This document shows positions 31,089-39,091 of a stretch of 39,091 nt of DNA, in pieces; position 1 is the stretch's first letter, and each line of letters opens with the position of its first letter. The notes beneath the pieces were generated by a model. It was not told the origin of the DNA, made no database searches, and saw only the letters and a list, made by a program, of their open reading frames with translations. Where the stretch lies: assembly GCA_949915775.1 (NCBI GenBank), contig CATLEG010000007.1, positions 1 to 39,091 of the forward strand, in the 5' to 3' direction. The position numbers were made by a program, and so were the translations under genes. The stretch comes from an uncultured Candidatus Melainabacteria bacterium. GTDB taxonomy: Bacteria; Cyanobacteriota; Vampirovibrionia; Gastranaerophilales; Gastranaerophilaceae.

Positions 31089-32095
31089 TTTACCACATAC
31101 CTATCTTGTTTATTAATTAAATCTTTAGTTTTAGCAGGAGTATGAGAACTGTACAAAGTATTTGCAAGTCCTAATATTGTTGAAGCTGCGGCAGAACCTA
31201 AAAGAATTTTACCTGAATGTTTAGCAGCACCGCTGCCTTCACCATGCCAGAATTCTTTTGCACTTTTTATAAAATTTTCACCAAAAGATTCTAGAGAATT
31301 TAAGAATTCTTTTCCTTTCCAGAATTTAAAAGTCATAACTCTGAAATAATTCTCCCATGGTTTTTGAAAAGCTAATCCAACACCTGTTGCAGCCCACAAA
31401 TATGATGAAATATTTTTTGCGAGATTTGCTTTTACAACAATCTCTTTTATTCTCGGTTTTACTTCCTGATCTGAATCTTTTAAATTTCGTCCCATACCGA
31501 GTTTTTTTGCAATTCTATCATATCTGAAATTTTTCTTTTGTCCCTTTTTCTCATCACCGTAATACAAATCCCAGCGAGGAAATTCTACACTTTCAAAAAC
31601 TTTATGATGCTCAATACTTGTAATATCTGTATCATTAATATCATCAGGAAGTTCATAAATAACCTTTGCATAAGGATGTTCTATATTAATTCCTGTTAAA
31701 GCATTAACAGGCAAACTAATCAATGATTTTGACACTCCTTTTAACAAGCCGTAGAACAAAACACCAAGAGCCATTTTCCGGCCAAAAGCTGAGGCTTTAT
31801 TTCTCGCAAATGGGGCGAAATGTTTATTTGCAGAATTAAAAACTGACATTAATGTCAAACTACCGACAATATAAGGAACTGTACCCATTGTCAAAAACTC
31901 ATAAAAATTGGCATTCTTACTTCCCTTCAAACCTTTCGCAGGATATATGGTAAAAGCATTAGTCAATCTATCCACTCCAATACGCAAACGCGTGAGCGGA
32001 CCGTCATTTAACAGTGTGTCATGGTTATACTCAAGTGACTTTTTGTTCTTATTATCCTTAAATGTTATTGGATTGTATTTTACCGGTAAAATCAT
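31085..32095 (-). CDS. Tagged membrane protein, first gene of the GH13 operon
   Basis: 336 residues. The N-terminus MILPVKYNPITFKDNKNKK has the N-x-F-type tag. Membrane segments are likely near 74-90 (TVPYIVGSLTLMSVF), 110-130, 229-245 and 292-310. LISLPVNALTGINIEHPY and FPRWDLYYGDE, then KKLGMGRN, correspond to parts of the 835-residue neighbour, so the two are paralogues. GGAG five bases before the ATG. The 83 bases before it hold an AAAATTTTT palindrome and no clear promoter. Function unknown. Confidence 0.75.
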   Translation of the reverse strand: MILPVKYNPITFKDNKNKKSLEYNHDTLLNDGPLTRLRIGVDRLTNAFTIYPAKGLKGSKNANFYEFLTMGTVPYIVGSLTLMSVFNSANKHFAPFARNKASAFGRKMALGVLFYGLLKGVSKSLISLPVNALTGINIEHPYAKVIYELPDDINDTDITSIEHHKVFESVEFPRWDLYYGDEKKGQKKNFRYDRIAKKLGMGRNLKDSDQEVKPRIKEIVVKANLAKNISSYLWAATGVGLAFQKPWENYFRVMTFKFWKGKEFLNSLESFGENFIKSAKEFWHGEGSGAAKHSGKILLGSAAASTILGLANTLYSSHTPAKTKDLINKQDRYVVN

Positions 32096-32178
32096 TTTTA
32101 CTCCACAAGATTTTAACGTACGTGAACAAAAATTTTTGTTAGCTATTAGTCTATATTTTTACATATTTTTACAATAAT

Positions 32179-33024
32179 TTAACCGTAAATTGCAAAAAAT
32201 ACAGCGGTAAAAAGTCCCGTAATTAAACAATAATATCCGAATACCGCAAGAGAAAATTTAGATATAAATTTCATAAAGTATTTTATACATAAATACCCGA
32301 CGATTGCTGAAACTAATGTTCCAGTTATAATTGCAGACCAATTATATCCAACGGCCTCTGCAACATCAATTTTTATTAAAGGATAAACCATTGATGCTCC
32401 AAGGATTATAGGAATACTTAATAAAAAAGAATATCTTGCCGCTGTAACTCTATCTAATCCGAAAAACAAACCGGTTGCAATTGTCCAGCCAGACCTTGAA
32501 AATCCCGGCAATGCCGCCAAACCTTGTGCAAGCCCGATAAATATTGAAGTTTTTAAATCAACTTCAGATTTTTTCTCTTCAAGTTTTTTAGATTTATATT
32601 CACTGTAAAGCAGCGTAAAACCTGTAATAAATAGTAAAACCCCTACGATTGAGGGAGTATACACAAGTTTTTCAGCAATTTCATTTATAGGGAGTGCCAA
32701 AATAACAGTAATAACTGTACCAGCAATAATATATAATCCTAATTTTGCTTCTTTATCAGACCAATCTTTTTTTACAAAAGCATTCCACATTGCGTTTAAA
32801 ATCCGCATAATATCTTTTCTAAAAAATATAATAACAGCTGCCAATGTCCCTAAATGCAGCATTATATCAAAAAATACTTCTTCATTTGAAGTTTGTACAA
32901 TTTCTATACCTTTAAAAACTTTATAGAAATTTGATGTAAACACAAGATGCGCAGAGCTTGATATTGGCAAAAATTCGCTTAATCCTTGTACTATTCCCAT
33001 TAATATTGCTTGTATAAAATTCAT
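32179..33024 (-). CDS. uppP: Undecaprenyl-diphosphatase (BacA type)
   Basis: Recycles the undecaprenyl lipid carrier for wall and envelope glycans at the inner membrane. 281 residues, about eight membrane helices. Catalytic motif GLSEFLPISSSAHL holds Glu17 and His26; the second motif ALPGFSRSGWT holds Arg177. AGGAT precedes the ATG. It follows the GH13 operon on the same strand but with an 83-base gap; it is not tightly coupled to queD (63 bases). Confidence 0.95.
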   Translation of the reverse strand: MNFIQAILMGIVQGLSEFLPISSSAHLVFTSNFYKVFKGIEIVQTSNEEVFFDIMLHLGTLAAVIIFFRKDIMRILNAMWNAFVKKDWSDKEAKLGLYIIAGTVITVILALPINEIAEKLVYTPSIVGVLLFITGFTLLYSEYKSKKLEEKKSEVDLKTSIFIGLAQGLAALPGFSRSGWTIATGLFFGLDRVTAARYSFLLSIPIILGASMVYPLIKIDVAEAVGYNWSAIITGTLVSAIVGYLCIKYFMKFISKFSLAVFGYYCLITGLFTAVFFAIYG

Positions 33025-33087
33025 TTTTAAATCCTACATGTTTTGTAAAAACCGCTTTTGGTTTGTTCTTAAAATAATTACTATATA

Positions 33088-33450
33088 TTACGCTTCTTCA
33101 TAATATGAACAGCATGATGTCTGAGTTTCCCAAACTGAGACCTTGCTCAATTGAACAACGCGCTCTTTTAATTTGTTATAAATAAAATATGCAATCATTT
33201 CGCTGGATGGACTTTCTCCTTTAAATTCAGGAAGTACATTTATATCTTTATGATCAAGCATATCTAAAACAGCATTTAGCTCTTTTTTCAATATCTTATA
33301 ATCAATTAAGATATTACTTTTATCAAGAGAATCACCTTTTACATAAGCTTCTACCATCCAATTGTGCCCATGTTGGTTTTCACACTCTCCGTCATAGTTT
33401 AATAAATGATGAGCTGCTGCAAAAAATGCCTGTGTCTTAATTTCAAACAT
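33088..33450 (-). CDS. queD: 6-carboxytetrahydropterin synthase
   Basis: Second step of queuosine precursor (preQ0) synthesis from dihydroneopterin triphosphate. 120 residues. Zinc histidines His14 (AAAHHLL), His27 and His29 (NQHGHNW) and catalytic Cys23 (GECENQ) are present; VSVWETQTSCCSYY ends the T-fold. No queC or queE is in the window. Start overlaps the kdsC stop by eight bases, so the two genes are coupled. Confidence 0.92.
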   Translation of the reverse strand: MFEIKTQAFFAAAHHLLNYDGECENQHGHNWMVEAYVKGDSLDKSNILIDYKILKKELNAVLDMLDHKDINVLPEFKGESPSSEMIAYFIYNKLKERVVQLSKVSVWETQTSCCSYYEEA

Positions 33451-33913
33451 TATTTAATCTCCTTATATAATCACAAAATTCTCTAACTGCACCGCGGCCG
33501 CCATTTTTTGAAGATATGAAATTAGCAATTGCTTTAACTTCATCAACAGCATCAGCGGGGCATCCTTTTAAATTGACTTTTTCTAATATACAAATATCAG
33601 GCAAATCATCACCCATATATGCCACATCTTCAAAAGTTAAATTATATTTTTCAAGTATTTCTTCAAGTGTTGCAATTTTATTTTTTGAACCTTGATGAAG
33701 TTCTTTAATATTCAAATTTTTAGCACGATGTTCGACAGTTCCGTTGTTACGAGCAGTAATAATTGCTGTAATTACTCCAGAATTGTTTAAATTAACAATT
33801 CCCTGTCCGTCTTTAGCATTGAATGTTTTGTATTCATGCCCGAACTCGTCAAATGTAAGACTGCCGTCAGTTAAAACCCCATCAACATCAAACGCTGCAA
33901 GTTTAATCTTCAT
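33443..33913 (-). CDS. kdsC: KdsC-like HAD phosphatase
   Basis: 156 residues from ATG 33913, preceded by GGGAG six bases upstream; an earlier start would add nine residues. HAD motif I is AAFDVDGVLTDG with Asp9 and Asp11, motif II IITAR near 51-55, Lys79 region and motif III YMGDDLPD near 99-106. The small capless KdsC type removes phosphate from KDO 8-phosphate in lipopolysaccharide synthesis; other sugar acid phosphatases share the fold. It implies an outer membrane with KDO or a related sugar (inference). A TTGAAA-16-TATGAT promoter lies upstream. Confidence 0.85.
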   Translation of the reverse strand: MKIKLAAFDVDGVLTDGSLTFDEFGHEYKTFNAKDGQGIVNLNNSGVITAIITARNNGTVEHRAKNLNIKELHQGSKNKIATLEEILEKYNLTFEDVAYMGDDLPDICILEKVNLKGCPADAVDEVKAIANFISSKNGGRGAVREFCDYIRRLNNV

Positions 33914-33935
33914 TTTATCTCCCTTTCCTATAATT

Positions 33936-33963
33936 ATCATACAAAAAGATTAAATTATTTCAA
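33936..33963 (-). promoter_or_regulatory. Promoter of kdsC-queD
   Basis: On the minus strand TTGAAA (33963-33958), 16 bases, TATGAT (33941-33936), then the leader with GGGAG. Confidence 0.5.
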
Positions 33964-34003
33964 ATTATTTAATTTTTGTAAAATATTTTTCGATATAAAA
34001 TGT

Positions 34004-34243
34004 ATGAAAGATTTACAAATAAAAAATATAGATTGTTATAAAGAATATATTGATAAATATGGCGAAAATTTTTTAGCTGATTTATCATCTATGAATATTT
34101 TTGACAGTTTAAAATTTGCAATTCTGTCTTCTGCATATTTTTATCAAAAATTTCCGGAAAGTAAGTTTAAATGCAAAGTTAATTCTGAAGATTTAAAAAA
34201 TATCGTAACATCTTTTAAAGTTCAAAACCTTGAATTTGTGTAA
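34004..34243 (+). CDS. Small unknown helical protein
   Basis: 79 residues, charged and helical, no signal peptide: MKDLQIKNIDCYKEYIDKYG at the start and a Phe/Tyr/Ser middle. TATAAA lies four bases before the ATG without a Shine-Dalgarno, so it may be read from a nearly leaderless message. It lies between divergent kdsC and the transporter. No family is recognised. Confidence 0.5.
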   Translation: MKDLQIKNIDCYKEYIDKYGENFLADLSSMNIFDSLKFAILSSAYFYQKFPESKFKCKVNSEDLKNIVTSFKVQNLEFV

Positions 34244-34264
34244 AAAGTTTTTTTATTGTAAGAT
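34236..34264 (+). promoter_or_regulatory. Promoter of the ion transporter
   Basis: TTGTGT at 34236-34241, 17-base spacer, TAAGAT at 34259-34264, then AAGGAG before ATG 34292. Confidence 0.45.
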
Positions 34265-34291
34265 TGATTTAAGGGATAAGGAGAAAGAACT

Positions 34292-35620
34292 ATGGAACAT
34301 TTACACACACTTGTGCAATCACATGCGGTAGTAATTTCTGCGGCAATTCTTTTGATTGCATATGTTTTCATTGCTTTAGAAAAAATACCTAAAGTAACCA
34401 TTGCATTACTTGGTGCTGCTGTCACTATTTTGTTAGGCTTAGTAAGCCAGACTAAACTCGCTGACGGCGGTATTAATGCTCATTATTTTATAAATTTCGT
34501 TGATTTTAACGTAATATTTTTACTTGTATCAATGATGATTATAGTAAGTATTGCAACAAGAAGCGGAATGTTCAACTGGATTGCTAATGAATTGTTAAGA
34601 CTTACAAAAGGTCATCCAAAGCTAGTTTTGCTTACACTTGGCGTGTTTACAGCGGTCACTTCAGCTTTTTTGGATAACGTTACGACAGTTATATTAATCA
34701 TGCCTGTAACATTTTTCATTGCGAAACAATTAGACATTAACCCGCTGCCATTTTTGATTACAGAAATATTCGCCTCAAATATCGGCGGGACAGCTACTCT
34801 TATTGGAGACCCGCCAAACATTATTATAGGAAGTGCTGCCGGTTTATCATTTATGGCATTTTTAAAAGAATTAACCGGTGTTGTCCTTATTATTTTAGCT
34901 GTAATCATTGCATTAATGATGTTTATTTTTAGAAAACAGTTAAAAGCAGCGCCAGAAAAAATGGCTGCTATTGCAAATTTAGACAATTCAAAAACTATTA
35001 CAGATATACCTTTAATGATTAGAAGTGCGATTGTTCTTGCTCTTGTAATCTTAGGTTTCGTATTACATGATGTTACACATATCGAAACTTGCGTAACCGC
35101 AATGTTAGGAGCCAGCTTTTTACTTTTATTTGAAAAGCCGAAAGATATTCTATGTGATGTAGAATGGAATACGATATTCTTCTTTATCGGGTTATTTATC
35201 ATAATCGGAGGATTAGAAGCATCAGGCGGTATTGCATTAATGGCAAAATGGATTTTAGCCGTTACAAAAGGCTCTCAAGAAGCTACTGCTATGATAATTC
35301 TATGGGCCTCAGGTTTCATATCAGGTATAATTGATAATATTCCATATACTGCAACAATGACACCAATGTTATTAGAAATTCAAAAAACAATGGGAACAGC
35401 TTACACTTATCCTATCTGGTGGTGTTTATCACTTGGTGCATGTTTAGGCGGAAACATGACAATTATCGGAGCTGCGGCAAATGTTATAGTTTCAGAAACT
35501 TCAGCACACAATGGACATCCTATTCCATTTATAAGGTTTTTGAAATATGGTATGATTACAATGATAATTTCACTTGCTATAAGCTCTGCTTATATCTGGT
35601 TTAGATTTTTATTACATTAA
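34292..35620 (+). CDS. Ion transporter of the ArsB/NhaD (IT) superfamily
   Basis: 442 residues with about eleven membrane helices. The family halves each carry an Asn/Gly re-entrant motif: AFLDNVTTVILIMPV near 126-140 and NIGGTATLIGDPPNI near 163-177, then GIIDNIPYTATMTPM and GACLGGNMTIIGAAANV in the second half. This is the inner-membrane ArsB/NhaD/P-protein type, moving arsenite, Na+/H+ or other anions; the substrate cannot be read here. AAGGAG nine bases upstream. A terminator follows. Confidence 0.88.
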   Translation: MEHLHTLVQSHAVVISAAILLIAYVFIALEKIPKVTIALLGAAVTILLGLVSQTKLADGGINAHYFINFVDFNVIFLLVSMMIIVSIATRSGMFNWIANELLRLTKGHPKLVLLTLGVFTAVTSAFLDNVTTVILIMPVTFFIAKQLDINPLPFLITEIFASNIGGTATLIGDPPNIIIGSAAGLSFMAFLKELTGVVLIILAVIIALMMFIFRKQLKAAPEKMAAIANLDNSKTITDIPLMIRSAIVLALVILGFVLHDVTHIETCVTAMLGASFLLLFEKPKDILCDVEWNTIFFFIGLFIIIGGLEASGGIALMAKWILAVTKGSQEATAMIILWASGFISGIIDNIPYTATMTPMLLEIQKTMGTAYTYPIWWCLSLGACLGGNMTIIGAAANVIVSETSAHNGHPIPFIRFLKYGMITMIISLAISSAYIWFRFLLH

Positions 35621-35644
35621 AAAGAGCCTTAGGGCTCTTTTTTT
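35619..35644 (+). terminator. Terminator after the transporter
   Basis: AAAAAGAGCC-TTAG-GGCTCTTTTTTT. folC starts 11 bases later. Confidence 0.85.
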
Positions 35645-35654
35645 ATGAGGGATT

Positions 35655-36815
35655 ATGGATTATAAAGATACAATTAAACTTTTAACTTCAAGCGGTAAAT
35701 TTTATATAAACTTAGGATTAGAAAGAATAGCAGCAATTTTAAACTTATTAGATAATCCGCAGGACAAATTAAAATGTATACATGTAGCAGGGACTAACGG
35801 TAAAGGTTCTGTCTGTTCAATTATTTCGACAGTTCTTTTAAATTATGGTCTGAAAGTCGGGCTTTATACTAGTCCTCATATTTATGAATATACAGAAAGA
35901 ATAAGAATTAATGATTGCCAAATTTCACAAGAAGATTTTACAAAATATGTTTCTAAAATATGTAAAATGGCAGATGATAACAATATACATTTAACAGAAT
36001 TTGAAATTTTAACTGTTGTCATGTTTAAATATTTTGCAGATAAAAATGTTGAAATAGTTGTATTAGAGACTGGACTTGGCGGAAGATTTGATGCTACAAA
36101 TGTTATAAAGCAAAATCTGTGTGCAATTATCACACACATAGATTTAGACCATACAGAAAGGCTTGGAAATACAAAATCAAAAATTGCTTATGAAAAAGCC
36201 GGTATTATAAAACCGGATTGCCCGGTATTTACCTGTGAAGGTTATGAAGAAATTAAGGATAAAGCAGATGAGTGTAACTCTTTGTTTCAACTGGTAGTAC
36301 CACTTGAAGATACCCAAAATTTATCTTTAAAAGGAATTTGTCAGCAAGAAAACTTATCTCTGGCATTAACAGCTATACGATTTTTATTTCCACAAATTTC
36401 AGAAAGTGTTATTCAAGAAAGCTTAAAAAAGGTTCAACACCCATGTAGATTCCAACTGTTAAAAGAGGATTTAATTATTGACGGTTCACACAATCCCAAC
36501 GGAATAACGGCACTTTGTGAAAGTCTGGATTTTTATTATCCAAACAAAAAACGTTGTTTTATTTTTGGCTGTCTTAAAAACAAAGATTATGTAAAAATGA
36601 TGAAAATTTTATTCTCTAAAGGAGATGAAATTTACTTTTATCATTTTAATAATCCAAATTCTTGCACAATTGAAGAACTACAAAAAGATTGTGAATATCC
36701 AGCCAAAGAGTTCAAATCATTTAACGACTTACCTCAAGACGCTCTAAAAATAGTTTGCGGCTCTTTTTATATGTTAAATGAGATTATTCCGAAATCTCTT
36801 CAAGAATATTTGTAA
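35655..36815 (+). CDS. folC: Folylpolyglutamate / dihydrofolate synthase
   Basis: Adds glutamate to folates, ATP dependent. 386 residues, slightly short for the family (about 420). The P-loop is G46-T-N-G-K-G-S52 (HVAGTNGKGSV); TSPHIYEYTERIRIN and VVLETGLGGRFDATN follow, and LIIDGSHNPNGI starts the C-terminal Rossmann domain. GAGGG precedes the ATG closely. The C-terminus overlaps convergently with the next gene by 32 bases. Confidence 0.94.
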   Translation: MDYKDTIKLLTSSGKFYINLGLERIAAILNLLDNPQDKLKCIHVAGTNGKGSVCSIISTVLLNYGLKVGLYTSPHIYEYTERIRINDCQISQEDFTKYVSKICKMADDNNIHLTEFEILTVVMFKYFADKNVEIVVLETGLGGRFDATNVIKQNLCAIITHIDLDHTERLGNTKSKIAYEKAGIIKPDCPVFTCEGYEEIKDKADECNSLFQLVVPLEDTQNLSLKGICQQENLSLALTAIRFLFPQISESVIQESLKKVQHPCRFQLLKEDLIIDGSHNPNGITALCESLDFYYPNKKRCFIFGCLKNKDYVKMMKILFSKGDEIYFYHFNNPNSCTIEELQKDCEYPAKEFKSFNDLPQDALKIVCGSFYMLNEIIPKSLQEYL

Positions 36816-38331
36816 CTTCAGCTGGTTCAAATTCTGTACAAGAATTCCAAATTAATGTCGGACGGTTTTCTTTAATAGAAGGACTTGGATAGTCACTGTT
36901 ACAGAAACCTTTTAACATATTCGTAGAACCATCTGCTTCAGATGTAAAATATTTACAGCAACTGCATATTTTTAAGATTAATCCATAATCGGCAAGTTTT
37001 TGTCGAATTTCATGAAGTGCATCAATCATTCTCAAGTGTCTGCCGGTAACAAACTTTTTATTTTTATAAATAAATTTAATTTTAGCAAGTCCGGATTCAG
37101 AAATAAATTCTAACTGGCATGGCAATTCTCTGCCGGCATTATTCATTACAAATACATCTATTGCTAGCTTTTCTGTTCCTTCAGGCAACTCTTCTCTTTT
37201 AGCTATTTTATTTCTTGCAAATCTAACAGGCGGAAGGTTTTTAATAATATGACAAAGAGAATATACTGGATACAAGCATAAAAGTATAATTTCTCTAAAC
37301 CTTAATTTAGAATTGATTAAACTGATACCAAACCCTCCAACAAGAATTAAAAATGTCAAAAGTACAATTCTGAAATCAACAAAGAAGTAATATCTATATG
37401 AATGTTTCATTATAACCGCATAGATTAATGCTACAGTCCAAATATTAGGATTTAATAATGAAAAAGTATGTTCTGCAAAAGTAAAATTACCTGCTCTAAT
37501 TTGAGTAAAACAGTTTTTAAACAATTCTAATCTTGCTGATAATCTTGGCTTTCTGAATTCATAATTAGCCGTATCAACATATGTTTGGATATTAGGATTG
37601 TATGTACAAGGAACTTTTATTTTCGAAAGCAGCATACTGTATTTAAGTTCAGAATTAATATCTTTAAAATCAACAGACCCTACTTCATCTACTATGCTTT
37701 TTTTTATTACAAAAACTCCGGAATCAGCAGTAGCAGCCAAGCCGAACAAAGAGCGCGCCTTTCGCATAAAATTCATATGATATTTTTGATAAGCTGCTTT
37801 AATTTTATCAACCGGCCCTAAATTATCCGTCAAAATAAGAGTTTCACCAGATAAAACGCTGTTATGGACGAGAGCCGAATTAACAGTTGTCAAGAAATTA
37901 CCCGGTATACTTCTATCGGCATCTACAAATACATAGGCATTTATGGTATTATCTTTAGACAACCTTTCAATAAGCATTGAAATAGCTTGATCCTTACCAA
38001 CAGTCCCTACGTTTTTTATATTAATAAGATTTACAAATGGCTCATTCACAAATAATTGTTCTGAATTATCCGAACAGTTATCTAAAATAACAAAAACTCT
38101 AAAATTATCAACAGGATAATCCTGCATTTTCAATTCTTTAATAAGATTTTCTAAAGTAAGTTTATTATTTCTTGCATATATAATAACCGCAAGATTATCT
38201 TTTTCAGCATATTGTGCATATCTTTTTTCTATCTTAAATGGCTTATCGTTAAGGTTTCGAATAGCTAATGCCAAAAAGTAAAGTGAATATACTGTTACAT
38301 AAATATATAAAATATCTAAAATTAATTCCAT
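36784..38331 (-). CDS. Membrane GT2 glycosyltransferase with C-terminal Cys-bearing extension
   Basis: 515 residues. An N-terminal membrane helix (residues 5-23), then a GT-A domain: LAVIIYARNNKLTLENLI, FVILDNCSDNS and VFVDADRSIPG with Asp137 and Asp139 as the D-x-D metal site. Further helices (about 295-320, 325-345, 350-370) place it in the inner membrane. After these lies an unusual 130-residue cytosolic tail containing Cys456-x-Cys458-Cys459 and Cys477 (KICSCCKYF and GFCNS), possibly a metal or redox site. AAAGGATTATT precedes the ATG. Substrate unknown; an envelope polysaccharide enzyme is likely. Confidence 0.82.
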   Translation of the reverse strand: MELILDILYIYVTVYSLYFLALAIRNLNDKPFKIEKRYAQYAEKDNLAVIIYARNNKLTLENLIKELKMQDYPVDNFRVFVILDNCSDNSEQLFVNEPFVNLINIKNVGTVGKDQAISMLIERLSKDNTINAYVFVDADRSIPGNFLTTVNSALVHNSVLSGETLILTDNLGPVDKIKAAYQKYHMNFMRKARSLFGLAATADSGVFVIKKSIVDEVGSVDFKDINSELKYSMLLSKIKVPCTYNPNIQTYVDTANYEFRKPRLSARLELFKNCFTQIRAGNFTFAEHTFSLLNPNIWTVALIYAVIMKHSYRYYFFVDFRIVLLTFLILVGGFGISLINSKLRFREIILLCLYPVYSLCHIIKNLPPVRFARNKIAKREELPEGTEKLAIDVFVMNNAGRELPCQLEFISESGLAKIKFIYKNKKFVTGRHLRMIDALHEIRQKLADYGLILKICSCCKYFTSEADGSTNMLKGFCNSDYPSPSIKENRPTLIWNSCTEFEPAEVTNILEEISE

Positions 38332-38455
38332 AATAATCCTTTCACACCAACATTTTAGTCAAAAAAACTTTTAAAATCCATTACATGTTAATAATTGTAA
38401 TATTTTCAAAAATTATTTTAAGCCGTATAATGGTGTTAAATTCGTTATTTTATAT

Positions 38456-39091
38456 TTAAACCTCTTGTTTTTTAAATTGCATCTCATAAAGTGATTTATA
38501 TGCACCGTTTTCGATTTGCATTAATTCATTATGAGTACCGCTTTCGACAATTTCGCCTTGATTAATTACTACAATTTTATTCGCATTTTGTATAGTTGAC
38601 AGTCTGTGAGCAATTACAAATACTGTTTTGTCTTGCATTAAGTTGTCAATTGCTTTTTGAACAACAGCTTCAGCTTTATTGTCAAGAGCGGATGTCGCTT
38701 CGTCTAAAATAATAATAGGTGCATCTTTTAAGAATGCTCTTGCGATTGCAACACGTTGTTTTTGTCCGCCGGATAATAATATTCCGCGTTCTCCAATTTG
38801 TGTATTAAATCCATCTTTTAAAGTTGAAACAAAATCGTCTAAATATGCCATTTTAATAGCTTGATTTATTTGTTCATCTGTAGCATTTTCATTTCCCAGT
38901 AAAATATTTTCTCTTATAGTACCTGAGAACAAAAAATTATCCTGAAAAACAACAGCAATATTTTGTCTTAATGATTCCAGTGTATAATCTCGAATATCTA
39001 TTCCATCAATAGTTATTGAACCAGATTTAATATCATAAAATCTTGGTAAAATATTTAATATTGTATATTTACAGACGCCGGAATTACATAC
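38456..39091 (-). CDS. C-terminal part of an ABC exporter ATPase (MsbA/ABCB type), partial at the window edge
   Basis: The frame runs off the window. Visible motifs: Q-loop VVFQDNFLFSGTIREN, signature LLSGGQKQRVAIARA, Walker B PIIILDEATSALD and H-loop VFVIAHRLST, ending GAYKSLYEMQFKKQEV. This nucleotide-binding domain is that of an exporter with a fused membrane domain (lipid, drug or peptide). The last 31 bases at the edge encode V-C-N-S-G-V-C-K-Y-T where a Walker A such as V-G-x-S-G-A-G-K-S-T is expected; four positions differ. Confidence 0.85.
   Translation of the reverse strand, partial: VCNSGVCKYTILNILPRFYDIKSGSITIDGIDIRDYTLESLRQNIAVVFQDNFLFSGTIRENILLGNENATDEQINQAIKMAYLDDFVSTLKDGFNTQIGERGILLSGGQKQRVAIARAFLKDAPIIILDEATSALDNKAEAVVQKAIDNLMQDKTVFVIAHRLSTIQNANKIVVINQGEIVESGTHNELMQIENGAYKSLYEMQFKKQEV

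Overview
This AT-rich window most likely comes from a host-associated, non-photosynthetic relative of the cyanobacteria (Gastranaerophilales / Melainabacteria type). That placement is inference. It rests on three prepilin-like proteins with the FTLAE(V/I/T)LITLGIIG start, several proteins with a short N-terminal N-x-F-x-G/S tag, and gram-negative envelope genes (kdsC-like, TonB-like) beside peptidoglycan genes (amidase, murI, gatD, uppP).

Layout. 1-5.7 kb: cell-wall amidase, murI, small secreted or unknown proteins, pgeF. 5.8-9.9 kb: tatD, divergent gatD, a GtrA-like protein, a membrane-anchored protein, a structured RNA gene (6S-like candidate), an XRE regulator and a prepilin. 10-13.1 kb: a ribosomal remnant of the spc operon (rpsE-rpmD-rplO-secY) with repeats in its gaps. 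13.1-14.7 kb: a repeat-rich prepilin locus with a G/C homopolymer. 14.7-19.8 kb: tagged membrane proteins, mtaB, a GlcF-like Fe-S protein, a TonB-C protein. 19.9-21.4 kb: a divergent class III cyclase-like protein and tRNA-Ser(GGA) and tRNA-Leu(CAA), each with a repeat and a copy of its own 3' end. 21.5-25.4 kb: two secreted proteins, one an M48 protease, then a second repeat-extended prepilin interrupted by a C10 tract. 25.4-33.9 kb: yajQ, panD, an operon of two related membrane proteins plus a GH13 enzyme, uppP, queD and kdsC. 34-39 kb: an ion transporter, folC, a membrane glycosyltransferase and the end of an ABC exporter cut by the window edge.

Four themes cross the window. (1) At least seven genes have a -10-like hexamer exactly six bases before the start codon and no Shine-Dalgarno, which suggests frequent leaderless mRNAs. 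(2) Palindromic repeats beginning GTCATTCTGAG are scattered between genes and are also read through in frame inside mtaB and in the leaders of two prepilins. (3) Two homopolymeric G/C tracts lie in short reading frames at the prepilin loci and shift the frame, so they look like possible phase-variation switches. (4) Proteins of different kinds carry the same short N-terminal tag. All functional statements come from reading motifs by eye; no searches were run.
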